Source: Anaerolineae bacterium
GTDB lineage: Bacteria > Chloroflexota > Anaerolineae > B4-G1
NCBI GenBank assembly: GCA_030612585.1
Contig: JAUWNP010000037.1
Coordinates: 1 to 29,162 of the forward strand
Direction: 5' to 3'
DNA: 29,162 bases
A model generated the notes under the pieces. That model was not told the DNA's origin. It saw only the letters and a program-made list of their open reading frames with translations, and ran no database searches. Positions 19,771 through 27,609 of the stretch are shown one piece after another (the stretch's first letter is position 1; each line of letters begins with the position of its first letter). The position numbers were made by a program, and so were the translations under genes.

Positions 19771-20415
19771 ATGATCCCACAAGAGCCTTCGGAACTGCAA
19801 TCTCTTGTCAGAAACTTTGCGCTAGTCAATAGACGTTCCCCGAGGGATTTGTTTCTTCTTGATGACAGCATACCATACCATGCAACTCGCCTGTTGCTTC
19901 TTATTCGATTGGCAGGTAGAGCAAAGGGGATGCCCAGAATTGAAGGGCGCACAAAACTTGTCAAACTGGATTTCTTCGTCAGGTACCCTCTCTTCTTAGA
20001 GAAAGCAACTCGTATATTCTCCGCAAATGAACACCGCCAAAAACTCCAGTACGTGCTAGAAAAAGGCCCTACTGTTGAATCGCATATGATTCGCTACAGA
20101 TACGGGCCGTGGGACAAGAGATATTATATGGTACTGGCTTACCTTAGTGGCAAGGCTTTAATTGACATTCAAGCTAAAGGCGGGGTTGACATATATTCGC
20201 TGACGGAGACTGGTTATTGGCTAACCGACGATTTGCTCAGGTTACCAGAACTTGAGTCAATTGTCATAAGTTGTCAAATCGTAGGTGATTTATTTGGGGG
20301 CAGGTCAGGCGGTTGGTTAAAGGGTTTCATTTACCGTCAGTATCCCGAAGTTGTGCGCACCCCATACAACCAAATCATCTCTCCAGAGAGCGCAGGAAAT
20401 GACCATGACAACTAA
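19771..20415 (+). CDS. Middle component of an ABC-3C-like system
   Basis: This 214-residue protein has no enzymatic motif. It contains LLLLIRLAGRAKG, RTKLVKLDFFVRYPLFLEKA and a region around GPTVESHMIRYRYGPWDKRYYMVLAYLSGKALIDI, then VDIYSLTETGYWLTDDL. This looks like a winged-helix fold of the kind found in ABC-3C middle components (the phrase RYGPWDKRYY recalls those proteins). It begins 12 bases after the nuclease gene, behind a GAGG, and its end overlaps the ATPase start by 11 bases, so the three are one operon. It likely bridges the nuclease and the ATPase. Role inferred mainly from position. Confidence 0.6.
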   Translation: MIPQEPSELQSLVRNFALVNRRSPRDLFLLDDSIPYHATRLLLLIRLAGRAKGMPRIEGRTKLVKLDFFVRYPLFLEKATRIFSANEHRQKLQYVLEKGPTVESHMIRYRYGPWDKRYYMVLAYLSGKALIDIQAKGGVDIYSLTETGYWLTDDLLRLPELESIVISCQIVGDLFGGRSGGWLKGFIYRQYPEVVRTPYNQIISPESAGNDHDN

Positions 20416-22279
20416 AGCAGACGGACAGTCACCCAGTTTGGTCATCCAGAGGATACGTGTAACTAGTGACCGTGGTGTAGCACTGGAGTTAGACCTGAAG
20501 CGGGGACTCAATGTCATACGTGGCGAAAACAGCAGTGGGCGAACAACTTTGCTCAAGTTGTTTGAGTTTGGACTTGGAGCTGCTGTGGTTGTTGCACGTT
20601 TTTTCGTTCCAGAGGTCCAAGAATGCAAACGACTCTTAATGCAAGTGGAGCTTAACGGTACTTCCTACACGATTGAGCGAAAATTCGGACGAGGGTCCAG
20701 GCACGTAATGGTCTACCAAGGCGATATGGACGTCCTGCTACATGATCAGCCAAGTTATTTCGCTGTGGGAGAAGAATTCTCTGATTTCTTGCTCCACCGC
20801 TTGGGTATTCCACGTGTAAGCTATCTCGATAGTTACTACGACCGCGAGCGGAAGATCACCTTCAACGATTTGTACGATGCGCTCTACATCGACCAAGAGC
20901 GGGGTTTCTCTCAAGTTCATGCTCGAATAAGAGGTGAGGCAAAGCGAAAGCACGTCTTTAAGCTGTTGACAAGAATGAGGCACCCCGACTTGTATCAAGT
21001 TGAGATAGAAGAAGAAAGTCTCAAGAAACAACGAGCTGATCTACAAGCAGATTTCCAAGCGGTTTCTCGATTCTTTGGATCTGTAGAGTTGCCAACACCT
21101 GTTGAAATCCAGTCGAGAATTGATCGGCTGAGTGAGCAACGTGCAGAGACTGGATCTCAGCTTCAGAATCTGAGGCTGCGACTCCGCTCAAGCCCCGCCT
21201 ATGCTAATCCGTTAAGAGAAAAAATCTTGGACTTAGAAACCTTGGTGGCGGAAAAGCAAAGAGATTTGTCTTTCGCCAAACAGACTCTTGAATCCTACGT
21301 AGAATTGGAAAATCAGTTATACGAAGATTTGGACAGGATTGCTCGTATTCGAGTTTCTGCGGCGCAACTGGCTTCTTTTGAGTTTGAAAGGTGTCCACGA
21401 TGCCTGCAAGGTATCACAATTGAGATGAAGCGGCTTGAAACTGAAGGCAATTGTAGCGTATGCGGTCGTCCTCTGGTTCAAGACTCTGATGCAATTGAAC
21501 AGCTTAAAGACTATGAGGCTCAGATTCGATTTCAGTTGGAGGAGTTGCAGGAACTCCAGGGCTACTATCAAGACAGTATCAAAGAGACATCTGGTGAGTT
21601 GAGTACCCTACAGATTCAGCTAGATTCGAGAAGACAGGCACTTGATGACGCACTTAGAGAGTTTGTGTCCCCCCTAGTACAGGAAATCGAGTCCCTAGGA
21701 TACAAGACAGCGTCTATAGACGAAGAAATAAACAGGCTCCAGGAATTGCGTAGGTGGCGAGAGCGGCTGCAAGAAATGCAAGATGAATTGGGCCGACTCT
21801 CTTCCAAGATCCTAGAAACCCAAGTGCAAAAAGAAGAATTGCTGGAACAAGAAAAACGAATGCGTACAGCGCTTGCAGGTTTTGAAGACTACTTCTACAG
21901 ATTCGTAAGCAGTACCTATCCAGGCTTTTTGGATGCGAAAATAGATGGCACGACTTTCTTGCCCATCGTTAACAACTACGACTATACTGCAAAGAGTGCA
22001 ACGCAGAGAGACATAGCTATTCTTGGATATTACTATGCTCTCCTACGTTTCTCACTGGAGAACTCATCCTATATCCCCCGGCATTTAGTAATCGATACAC
22101 CACGCCAGGACGACTTGGCCGAAAATCTGTATAGAGCCGTTCTTAAGGAGTATAAGGAGTTGGAGGATATATACAATGGAGATTTCCAGCTAATTCTTGT
22201 CGTGAGGGAACCGGTAGAGTTTTTGCGTGATGACGAGATTCTCCAATTAGTTGACGGGCAGCGGCTGTTAAGGGTATAG
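20405..22279 (+). CDS. SMC/Rad50-like ABC ATPase with zinc hook, ABC-3C-like
   Basis: ATG 20405, seven bases after AGGA, gives 624 residues. The N-terminal half-ATPase has GLNVIRGENSSGRTTLLKLFEFG. The Walker A sequence GENSSGRTT has Arg46 where Lys is almost invariant. Two coiled-coil arms (about 185-320 and 360-500) flank a zinc hook, CPRC at C330/C333 and CSVC at C350/C353. The C-terminal half carries SATQRDIAILGYYYAL in place of the signature, and Walker B HLVIDTPRQDD with D564. This is the layout of Rad50-like sensors in ABC-3C and related defence operons. It should dimerise on DNA or RNA ends and license the nuclease partner. A dampened ATPase is possible because of the Walker A change. 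Confidence 0.8.
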   Translation: MTTKADGQSPSLVIQRIRVTSDRGVALELDLKRGLNVIRGENSSGRTTLLKLFEFGLGAAVVVARFFVPEVQECKRLLMQVELNGTSYTIERKFGRGSRHVMVYQGDMDVLLHDQPSYFAVGEEFSDFLLHRLGIPRVSYLDSYYDRERKITFNDLYDALYIDQERGFSQVHARIRGEAKRKHVFKLLTRMRHPDLYQVEIEEESLKKQRADLQADFQAVSRFFGSVELPTPVEIQSRIDRLSEQRAETGSQLQNLRLRLRSSPAYANPLREKILDLETLVAEKQRDLSFAKQTLESYVELENQLYEDLDRIARIRVSAAQLASFEFERCPRCLQGITIEMKRLETEGNCSVCGRPLVQDSDAIEQLKDYEAQIRFQLEELQELQGYYQDSIKETSGELSTLQIQLDSRRQALDDALREFVSPLVQEIESLGYKTASIDEEINRLQELRRWRERLQEMQDELGRLSSKILETQVQKEELLEQEKRMRTALAGFEDYFYRFVSSTYPGFLDAKIDGTTFLPIVNNYDYTAKSATQRDIAILGYYYALLRFSLENSSYIPRHLVIDTPRQDDLAENLYRAVLKEYKELEDIYNGDFQLILVVREPVEFLRDDEILQLVDGQRLLRV

Positions 22280-22343
22280 GACGCACAGCAAGCAGGACGG
22301 GTTGAGCAAAGCGAAACCCAATATTTGAAAGGAGAGAACAACT

Positions 22344-23582
22344 ATGGACATCGAAAAGGCTAATACCGAAGCGACAGAACGAATGATGGAGGCCCGGCCG
22401 GTGCTGGTGGGGCTGGGCAAGGCCCGAGACGTCATCCCCGGAATGCGCGATAACTTGCTGCTGCACGCCGGTCCCCCCATCACCTGGGAGCGAGCCTCCG
22501 GGCCGATGCAGGGCGCGATTACCGGAGCCTTGATTTTCGAGGGGAAAGCGAAAGATGAGGCGCAAGCCCAGGCCCTGGTGGAATCGGGTGAGGTTGAACT
22601 TGAACCCTGCCACCACCACGGGGCCGCCGGGCCGATGGCTGGCCTCATCGCGCCTTCCATGTCGGTCTACATCATCGAGAACAAGACCCATAACAATCGG
22701 GCTTTCTCGGGCCTGAACGAGGGTTATGGCAAGGTGCTGCGCTACGGCGCGTACAGCGAAGAGGTGCTGGCGAAACTGCGCTGGATGGAGGACGTGATGG
22801 CCCCCGTCCTGGCCGACGCCATAGAGGCCAGTGGCGGGATTGACATCCGAGCCCTGCTGGCTGAATCCCTGCACATGGGCGATGAGGGACACAACCGCAA
22901 CAAGGCTGGCTCTATCATCTACACGACGAAATTGGCGCCCTTTATCGTCAAGGCCACCGATGCCGATACTGCCTCAGATGTGCTGCGCTTCCTGGGCGAC
23001 AATGCCCTGAGCGTGCTCAACCCGGTGATGGCCGCCTGCAAGGCTATGACCGACGCCGCCCACGGGGTAGAGGGCAGCACAATTGTCACCGCGATGGCCC
23101 GCAACGGCACCGACTTTGGCATCCGGGTCAGCGGGCTGGGCGATCGCTGGTTCACCGCCCCGGTTGCGATACCAAAGGGTCTCTACTTCCCCGGCTTCAC
23201 AGCCGAGGATGCCAGCGGCGACATCGGCGACAGCACGATCACCGAGACGGCGGGCATCGGTGGCTTTGCCATGGCCAGCGCGCCGGCCATCGTCACCTTC
23301 GTCAGCGGTGTGCCCAAGGATGCGATCAATGCCACGCTGGAAATGTACGAGATTACCTTCGCCGAGCACAAATACTTTACCATGCCCCCACTCGACTTCC
23401 GGGGCACACCGACCGGCATTGACATCCGCAAGGTGGTGGAGAAGGGCATCACGCCGCGCGTCAATACGGGCATCGCCCACAAGGACGCCGGTGTGGGGCA
23501 GGTCGGCGCCGGGCTGGTGCGCCCGCCGATGGAGATGTTTGAGGAGGCGCTGATGGCTTTTGCCGAGAAGTATGGGTATTAA
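22344..23582 (+). CDS. DUF1116 protein (YlbE/AllG-like carbamoyltransferase subunit)
   Basis: The 412-residue product fits DUF1116 throughout: PVLVGLGKARDVIPGM, LLLHAGPPITWERASGPMQGA, ELEPCHHHGAAGPMAGLI, NKTHNNRAFSGLNEGYGKVLRYGA, ESLHMGDEGHNRNKAGS, VSGLGDRWFTAPV and HKDAGVGQVGAGLVRPP. In E. coli this family (AllG, formerly YlbE) is a subunit of oxamate carbamoyltransferase together with FdrA. Here it lies ~8 kb from fdrA, with toxin and defence genes between, and heads a second catabolic segment. GAAAGGAGAG precedes the ATG. The third subunit (AllH, DUF2877) is absent from the window. The Cys-His-rich CHHH motif and conserved Asn/Asp blocks are intact, so it should be functional. Confidence 0.9.
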   Translation: MDIEKANTEATERMMEARPVLVGLGKARDVIPGMRDNLLLHAGPPITWERASGPMQGAITGALIFEGKAKDEAQAQALVESGEVELEPCHHHGAAGPMAGLIAPSMSVYIIENKTHNNRAFSGLNEGYGKVLRYGAYSEEVLAKLRWMEDVMAPVLADAIEASGGIDIRALLAESLHMGDEGHNRNKAGSIIYTTKLAPFIVKATDADTASDVLRFLGDNALSVLNPVMAACKAMTDAAHGVEGSTIVTAMARNGTDFGIRVSGLGDRWFTAPVAIPKGLYFPGFTAEDASGDIGDSTITETAGIGGFAMASAPAIVTFVSGVPKDAINATLEMYEITFAEHKYFTMPPLDFRGTPTGIDIRKVVEKGITPRVNTGIAHKDAGVGQVGAGLVRPPMEMFEEALMAFAEKYGY

Positions 23583-23590
23583 GAGTGGAG

Positions 23591-23632
23591 ATTAGAGATT
23601 AGAGATTAGAGATTAGAGATTGGAGATTGGGG
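23591..23632. repeat. Heptanucleotide array (ATTAGAG)
   Basis: Four exact ATTAGAG units, then ATTGGAG and ATTGGGG, follow the DUF1116 stop codon. The unit recurs at 25626-25650. It ends at the start of a small ORF and may supply its G-rich leader. Confidence 0.8.
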
Positions 23633-23639
23633 GGCGGGG

Positions 23640-23879
23640 ATGCCGTTGAAGTTTGAGGAATTGAGGGTGCTGCAGGACTATGCCGCTCAGTTAACCGACC
23701 TGGCACGCCAACTGAATGCCTTTGCCGCCAGACTAAAGACCCAACGTCAAGCCAGTCGGTCAAAGCCAAAAACCGTGCGCGAACCAGCCGCCGAGTACGT
23801 AACCGATTGGCCAGACGACACACCACCCCTGTTCACCGAAGACGAACTGGAATGGCTCCAAGCCGTCCCCAATACCTAA
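23640..23879 (+). CDS. Small hypothetical protein between heptamer arrays
   Basis: A 79-residue ORF starts at ATG 23640 after GGGGCGGGG. The product begins LKFEELRVLQDYAAQLTDLA, continues with a helical basic stretch (FAARLKTQRQASRSK) and ends with an acidic segment PDDTPPLFTEDELEWLQA. No known family is recognised. Coding-like codon use and a heptad-like helix argue that it is real. Its last four residues and stop are formed by the heptamer array at 23868, so the original C-terminus may have been altered. It lies in the gap between the DUF1116 and tandem cyclase genes. Confidence 0.45.
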   Translation: MPLKFEELRVLQDYAAQLTDLARQLNAFAARLKTQRQASRSKPKTVREPAAEYVTDWPDDTPPLFTEDELEWLQAVPNT

Positions 23880-23937
23880 TACCCAATACCCAATATCCAA
23901 TACCCAGTACCCAATACCCAATACCCAATACCCAATA
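23868..23937. repeat. Heptanucleotide array (CCCAATA)10
   Basis: Ten seven-base units, CCCAATA with variants CCTAATA, TCCAATA and CCCAGTA, have the same unit and copy number as the array inside fdrA. It overlaps the end of the small ORF and stops 20 bases before the tandem cyclase start codon, next to its Shine-Dalgarno TGAGGAGG. Confidence 0.95.
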
Positions 23938-23956
23938 TCAATTGAGGAGGAACAAA

Positions 23957-25630
23957 ATGGAACGCGAACAGTTTATCAAAGTTATGACTGACTCCAAAAT
24001 GTACGACCTGACCCAGGGTTGCAGCATCTTCACGCCGCCGTGGCCTGGGGAAAAGTCGCTGGAGATTCACTTCTTCAAGAGAGTCACCGGCGCTTATGGT
24101 GGCGGCCAGGGTGCCAACGGCCAGTTGTTGAACTGGAGCAACACAGTGGGCACTCACCTGGTGGGCGAGACGGCCTTCCATTCCGGGAGCCGGGCCATCG
24201 CCGACATTCCGCTGGAAGACCTGTGTGGACCTGGCGTGGTGGTAGACATCTCTGATGCGGTGTCCGATTACAGCCTGTACACACCCGAGATGATCATGGA
24301 GCGGGCCACCGTCAAGGAGGGCGACATCCTGATCATCAACACCGGATACCACAAGTACTCCTGGGATCAGCCAGACGTCTTCAACGAGGATGCCCAGGGC
24401 GGCGTCGAGTCGAAGGAATTTGGATTCCTCGTCAGACACCCCGGACCCTCTCCCGATTTCTTCCAGTGGGCCCTGGACATGAAACTGAAGGTCATCGGTG
24501 TGGACTGCGGCTGCGCCGAACATCCCATGAACACCCCCATCCGCCGCATGCACGAGAACCACTTTGAAAAGGCCGAAGAAAAGTTGGTGCAAGAATGCGG
24601 CAAGACGTGGGACGAAATGTTCCCCCAGGACGAGTACTATGAGATGACCCACGTCACCATGCCCAAAGCCCACCTGCTCCTGGCTGAGTGTATTGTGGGC
24701 GATATAGACAAACTGAACAACCAGCGGGCCTGGATCATGATTCAGCCCATTCCTTTCATGGAGGTGGAAACAGCCTGGTCGCGCGTCGTCGCCCATCAGG
24801 CTCCTGAAGGCATGGCTGAGCAGGAATTCTTTGAGATCATGAACTCGGCCGAGATGCTGGATCTCACCATCCCGTTCAGCGTCCAGACACCCCAGTGGGC
24901 GAACTATGTCCCATTGACCGTCACGTACACCAAGAGAGTCGGCGGCCAGCACTTTGGCATGGGCAGAAACGGCTCCATCTGCAATGCCAGTATCCACCTG
25001 GCGACCCACATGGATGGCGAAAAGCACTTCTGGCCGGCTGGCAGGGCAATCGGAGAGGTGCCGCTTGAGGAGTGGGTTGGCCCTGGCGTGATTGCCGATA
25101 TCTCCCACCTGGTCAGCAATTCAAGCGTGTACACGCCCCAGATGATCGAGGACGTCGTGGACATCCGCAAGGGGGACATCCTCATCATCAAGACTGGATG
25201 GTACAAGTACGGCTGGAACAGCCCGGACTCCGATGAATTCCGCTACATGATCAAACACCCTGGGCCTTCCGCTGACTTTGCGCAGTGGTGCGTTGACATG
25301 GAGATCAAGTGGATCGGTGTGGACGCCGTGAGCGCAGACCATCCCATGAACACCATCCAGAGGCTCTGGCACCCCAAGACCTTCGAAGAGGCCAATGCCA
25401 AACTGATCAGGGACTTTGGCAAGGACTGGGACGAGATGTACCCGCTGGATAAGTACTACCAGGACATGCACCTGAACCTCTTCCCGAAGGGGATTGTCCA
25501 TGCTGAGAACCTGGCGGGCGATATCGCCACTGCCGAGAGCGGCAGGTACTACATCGGCTGCTACATGCAGAGGGGAATGGAAATCGCATCTATGTGGGGA
25601 CGATTCGTGGCTTTCAAGGAGGGGGATTAG
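23957..25630 (+). CDS. Tandem two-domain cyclase (PF04199) with one degenerate domain
   Basis: ATG 23957 follows TGAGGAGG; the 557-residue product holds two cyclase domains, about 10-285 and 292-557. Both share blocks with the single cyclase at 8623: GPGVVVDISD and GPGVIADISH, KEGDILIINTGY and RKGDILIIKTGW, VIGVDCGCAEHPMN and WIGVDAVSADHPMN. In the second domain the metal site is intact (H347, H351, D353, H357 in IHLATHMDGEKHF). In the first the same positions are Thr63, His67, Val69 and Ala73 (SNTVGTHLVGETAF), so it probably cannot bind the metal. The protein appears to be a duplication-fusion in which domain 1 became structural or substrate-binding and domain 2 is the ring-opening amidohydrolase. 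Confidence 0.9.
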   Translation: MEREQFIKVMTDSKMYDLTQGCSIFTPPWPGEKSLEIHFFKRVTGAYGGGQGANGQLLNWSNTVGTHLVGETAFHSGSRAIADIPLEDLCGPGVVVDISDAVSDYSLYTPEMIMERATVKEGDILIINTGYHKYSWDQPDVFNEDAQGGVESKEFGFLVRHPGPSPDFFQWALDMKLKVIGVDCGCAEHPMNTPIRRMHENHFEKAEEKLVQECGKTWDEMFPQDEYYEMTHVTMPKAHLLLAECIVGDIDKLNNQRAWIMIQPIPFMEVETAWSRVVAHQAPEGMAEQEFFEIMNSAEMLDLTIPFSVQTPQWANYVPLTVTYTKRVGGQHFGMGRNGSICNASIHLATHMDGEKHFWPAGRAIGEVPLEEWVGPGVIADISHLVSNSSVYTPQMIEDVVDIRKGDILIIKTGWYKYGWNSPDSDEFRYMIKHPGPSADFAQWCVDMEIKWIGVDAVSADHPMNTIQRLWHPKTFEEANAKLIRDFGKDWDEMYPLDKYYQDMHLNLFPKGIVHAENLAGDIATAESGRYYIGCYMQRGMEIASMWGRFVAFKEGD

Positions 25631-25694
25631 AAATTAGAGATTAGAGATTAGATATTGGGTATTGGATATTGGATATTCAATATCCAATACCCAT
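25626..25694. repeat. Inverting heptanucleotide array
   Basis: Units run ATTAGAA, ATTAGAG, ATTAGAG, ATTAGAT, ATTGGGT, ATTGGAT, ATTGGAT, ATTCAAT, ATCCAAT, ACCCATT. The array switches strand sense at the palindrome GGATATTCAATATCC. It joins the ATTAGAG and CCCAATA (complement TATTGGG) families and ends at the promoter of the BMP gene. Confidence 0.85.
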
Positions 25695-25723
25695 TTGACA
25701 GGCTCCCAAGGATTGTGTATAAT
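25695..25723 (+). promoter_or_regulatory. Consensus sigma-70-type promoter upstream of the BMP lipoprotein gene
   Basis: TTGACA at 25695-25700, exactly 17 bases, then TATAAT at 25718-25723: both boxes are perfect. The start codon is ~190 bases downstream, leaving a long untranslated leader in which I recognise no riboswitch. The importer genes can thus be transcribed strongly and apart from the cyclase gene. Confidence 0.75.
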
Positions 25724-25920
25724 CGCGGCTACTTCAGGCGGAGGGGAGCGCAGGTGGCCGCGGCAGCGACAGCGAGGCTCAGTCTGCGGATAACTGTATA
25801 TGTGCGTCGCTCCCAAAAACAAGTAAAGGAGGGATGGATATAAGATAGATAGAGTTTATCCCAAACCTGGGCGCTAGTGGTTAGAGATTAACGTTTCACA
25901 CAAAGCAAAAGGAGGAAAAA

Positions 25921-27183
25921 ATGCCCTGGAAAAGAACAGCGTTAGCGGTCATCTCCCTAATGGCAGTATTGGCCATGCTGACGGCTTGTGCTGCGCCTGC
26001 CCCTGAGGTGGTCGAGAAGGTGGTTCCGGTCACCGTCGAAGTGAGGGCGGGTGCTATTCTGGCGATCGAGCATTTCAGTATAATTGAGGGCACGACTTGG
26101 TCTGGAGCCCACGATCGTGCCGGAGAGCGAATCGCCGAAAAATACCCAGATGTAGAATACGTCTACAGAGAGGAGGTAGGACCTGATGTCACAGTTCCCT
26201 ACGCCGAAGAGTTGATCGCAGCAGGCGCTGACATAGTCGTGGGAAATGCAGAGTTCATGGGACTGCCCCTAAAGGATATAGCTGATCAGTACCCGGATGT
26301 TTACTTTGTATCCATCATTGCCAGCGATCTGACCACGAAGAGGAACTTCATTAGACTCTTCCCCAGGCAATATCAGGCGCTGTACCTGGAAGGGCTCATC
26401 GCCGGGGCGCTAACCCAGTCAGGCAATATAGGAATCGTCTCGGCATTCCCATGTGTTCAGGTCATCAGGCGGCAGGCCGGCTTTTACCTTGGGGTGCAGG
26501 ATGCGGCGGAGTTGCTCGGCAAAGACATCACGGTGTACGTGAAGTACGTCGGTGACTGGTACCTTCCTACGGAAGAGCGAGAAATTGCAAAGACCCTGGT
26601 GACTCAGTACGACGTTGATGTCCTAACCCAGCAGACCGATTCCGGGTCCCCCCTGGACGTGGCCCAGGAAGAGGGCATTTGGTTCATAGGGAAGGACATG
26701 GACATCGTGGGGTTCTACGGCTGGTCGAGCACGGATACCGTGGCCGTGTCGTTCGACACACGCTGGGAAGTCCTCTACGAGAAGATCGTCAAGGATTGGT
26801 TGGCTGGCGATGTGAGTCCAGAGACAGTGCTGTACATGGGCATGGACGACAAGATGATTCTATCTGATGGCACAGAGCTTCCCACCGTTGATATCATGAA
26901 CGACAACCAGGTGGGAGTTGACGCCATAAGTCCAAAAGCACGGCCATTGATTCCGGATGAGATCATAGAACTCGTTGAGAAAAGAAGGGATCAGATGATA
27001 AAAGGAGTATGGGATCCCTTCTTCGAGTTCGAGTTCGTGAGCAACGGAACTGGCCTGGCGCTGGAGAATTTGCCGATCCCAGCCGCTGGGACAGTGGTCA
27101 AGCCAACCGGTGAGATGCTGTCGGACGAGTGGTTGCTTTCGCAGTTCAACTTCGACCTGGAAGGCACGGAGATACTGGAGTGA
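25921..27183 (+). CDS. BMP-family substrate-binding lipoprotein of an ABC importer
   Basis: The 420-residue protein has a signal peptide with lipobox LTAC (C23 lipidated) and a periplasmic-binding fold: EHFSIIEGTTWSGAHDRAGER, EELIAAGADIVVGNAEFMG, QYPDVYFVSI, ALYLEGLIAGALTQSGNIGIVSAFP, VDVLTQQTDSGSPLDVAQEEGIWFIGKD and YGWSSTDTVAVSFDTRWEVLY. These match the BMP/PnrA family, whose members bind nucleosides and related molecules at the cell surface. GGAGG eight bases before the ATG. The double ABC ATPase downstream is the usual partner; the two permeases must lie beyond the window. A purine- or pyrimidine-like compound is the likely cargo, from family knowledge. Confidence 0.9.
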   Translation: MPWKRTALAVISLMAVLAMLTACAAPAPEVVEKVVPVTVEVRAGAILAIEHFSIIEGTTWSGAHDRAGERIAEKYPDVEYVYREEVGPDVTVPYAEELIAAGADIVVGNAEFMGLPLKDIADQYPDVYFVSIIASDLTTKRNFIRLFPRQYQALYLEGLIAGALTQSGNIGIVSAFPCVQVIRRQAGFYLGVQDAAELLGKDITVYVKYVGDWYLPTEEREIAKTLVTQYDVDVLTQQTDSGSPLDVAQEEGIWFIGKDMDIVGFYGWSSTDTVAVSFDTRWEVLYEKIVKDWLAGDVSPETVLYMGMDDKMILSDGTELPTVDIMNDNQVGVDAISPKARPLIPDEIIELVEKRRDQMIKGVWDPFFEFEFVSNGTGLALENLPIPAAGTVVKPTGEMLSDEWLLSQFNFDLEGTEILE

Positions 27184-27203
27184 GACAGAGTTCGGTAGTC
27201 TCC

Positions 27204-27245
27204 CTGGATCGTGTGTCATTGCGACTGGATCGTGTGTCATTGCGA
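27204..27245. repeat. 21-bp tandem duplication
   Basis: CTGGATCGTGTGTCATTGCG plus A occurs twice in direct succession (27204-27224 and 27225-27245). The second copy leads into the palindromic element that follows. It lies in the gap between the BMP and ATPase genes. Confidence 0.85.
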
Positions 27246-27410
27246 GCCGAAGCCCTGAGCGTAGCGAAGGGGCAGCGAAGCACCGCCACGAGTACTCGCG
27301 GTGGCAATCTCCAAGCGTGCTAGGGGATTGCCCTTCGGCTGGGCTTCAGGACAGGCTTCGGCGCAAACTATGCCCTGAGCGTAGCGAACGGGAGCGCGCA
27401 TCGCAATGAC
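27236..27410. repeat. Composite REP/MITE-like repeat
   Basis: The ends GTCATTGCGAG and CGCAATGAC match those of the element at 820-907. The interior carries CCCTGAGCGTAGCGAA twice (27253-27268 and 27373-27388) and several small hairpins. No ORF of interest is present. The 410-base gap 27184-27594 is thus filled by repeats and a hairpin, with no gene seen. Confidence 0.65.
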
Positions 27411-27417
27411 AGAGGCA

Positions 27418-27464
27418 TGAGGCTCCCTTTCTTGAGGGGAAAACCCTCTAAGGAGGGGGCCTCA
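27418..27464 (+). terminator. Strong hairpin between BMP and ABC ATPase genes
   Basis: TGAGGC...CCC..CTT.GAGGG pairs with CCCTC.AAGGAGGGGGCCTCA around GGAAAA, with two small internal mismatches. The stem is GC-rich; a T-run is lacking (ATTCCTATT follows). It may attenuate transcription into the ATPase gene, a common way to make more binding protein than ATPase, or terminate it. Confidence 0.5.
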
Positions 27465-27609
27465 TTCCTATTATGCCGTATTTTGGTGGCTGAAATGCGG
27501 CCCCTGGCGTTCGACCGAGCCTTCGGCCCGAGATCAGGCCAAGGGCTCTGAAGACAGAAGGTTTTTTGTTGATGAAATCATAGTAAGAGAGAAAGTGCAA
27601 AAAGGGCTC

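Noticed and set aside
23876..25108. Long open frame on the minus strand (410 residues)
   Set aside because: It lies antisense to the tandem cyclase gene, has no recognisable motifs, and its end is a translation of the heptamer array. The plus-strand gene is certain.
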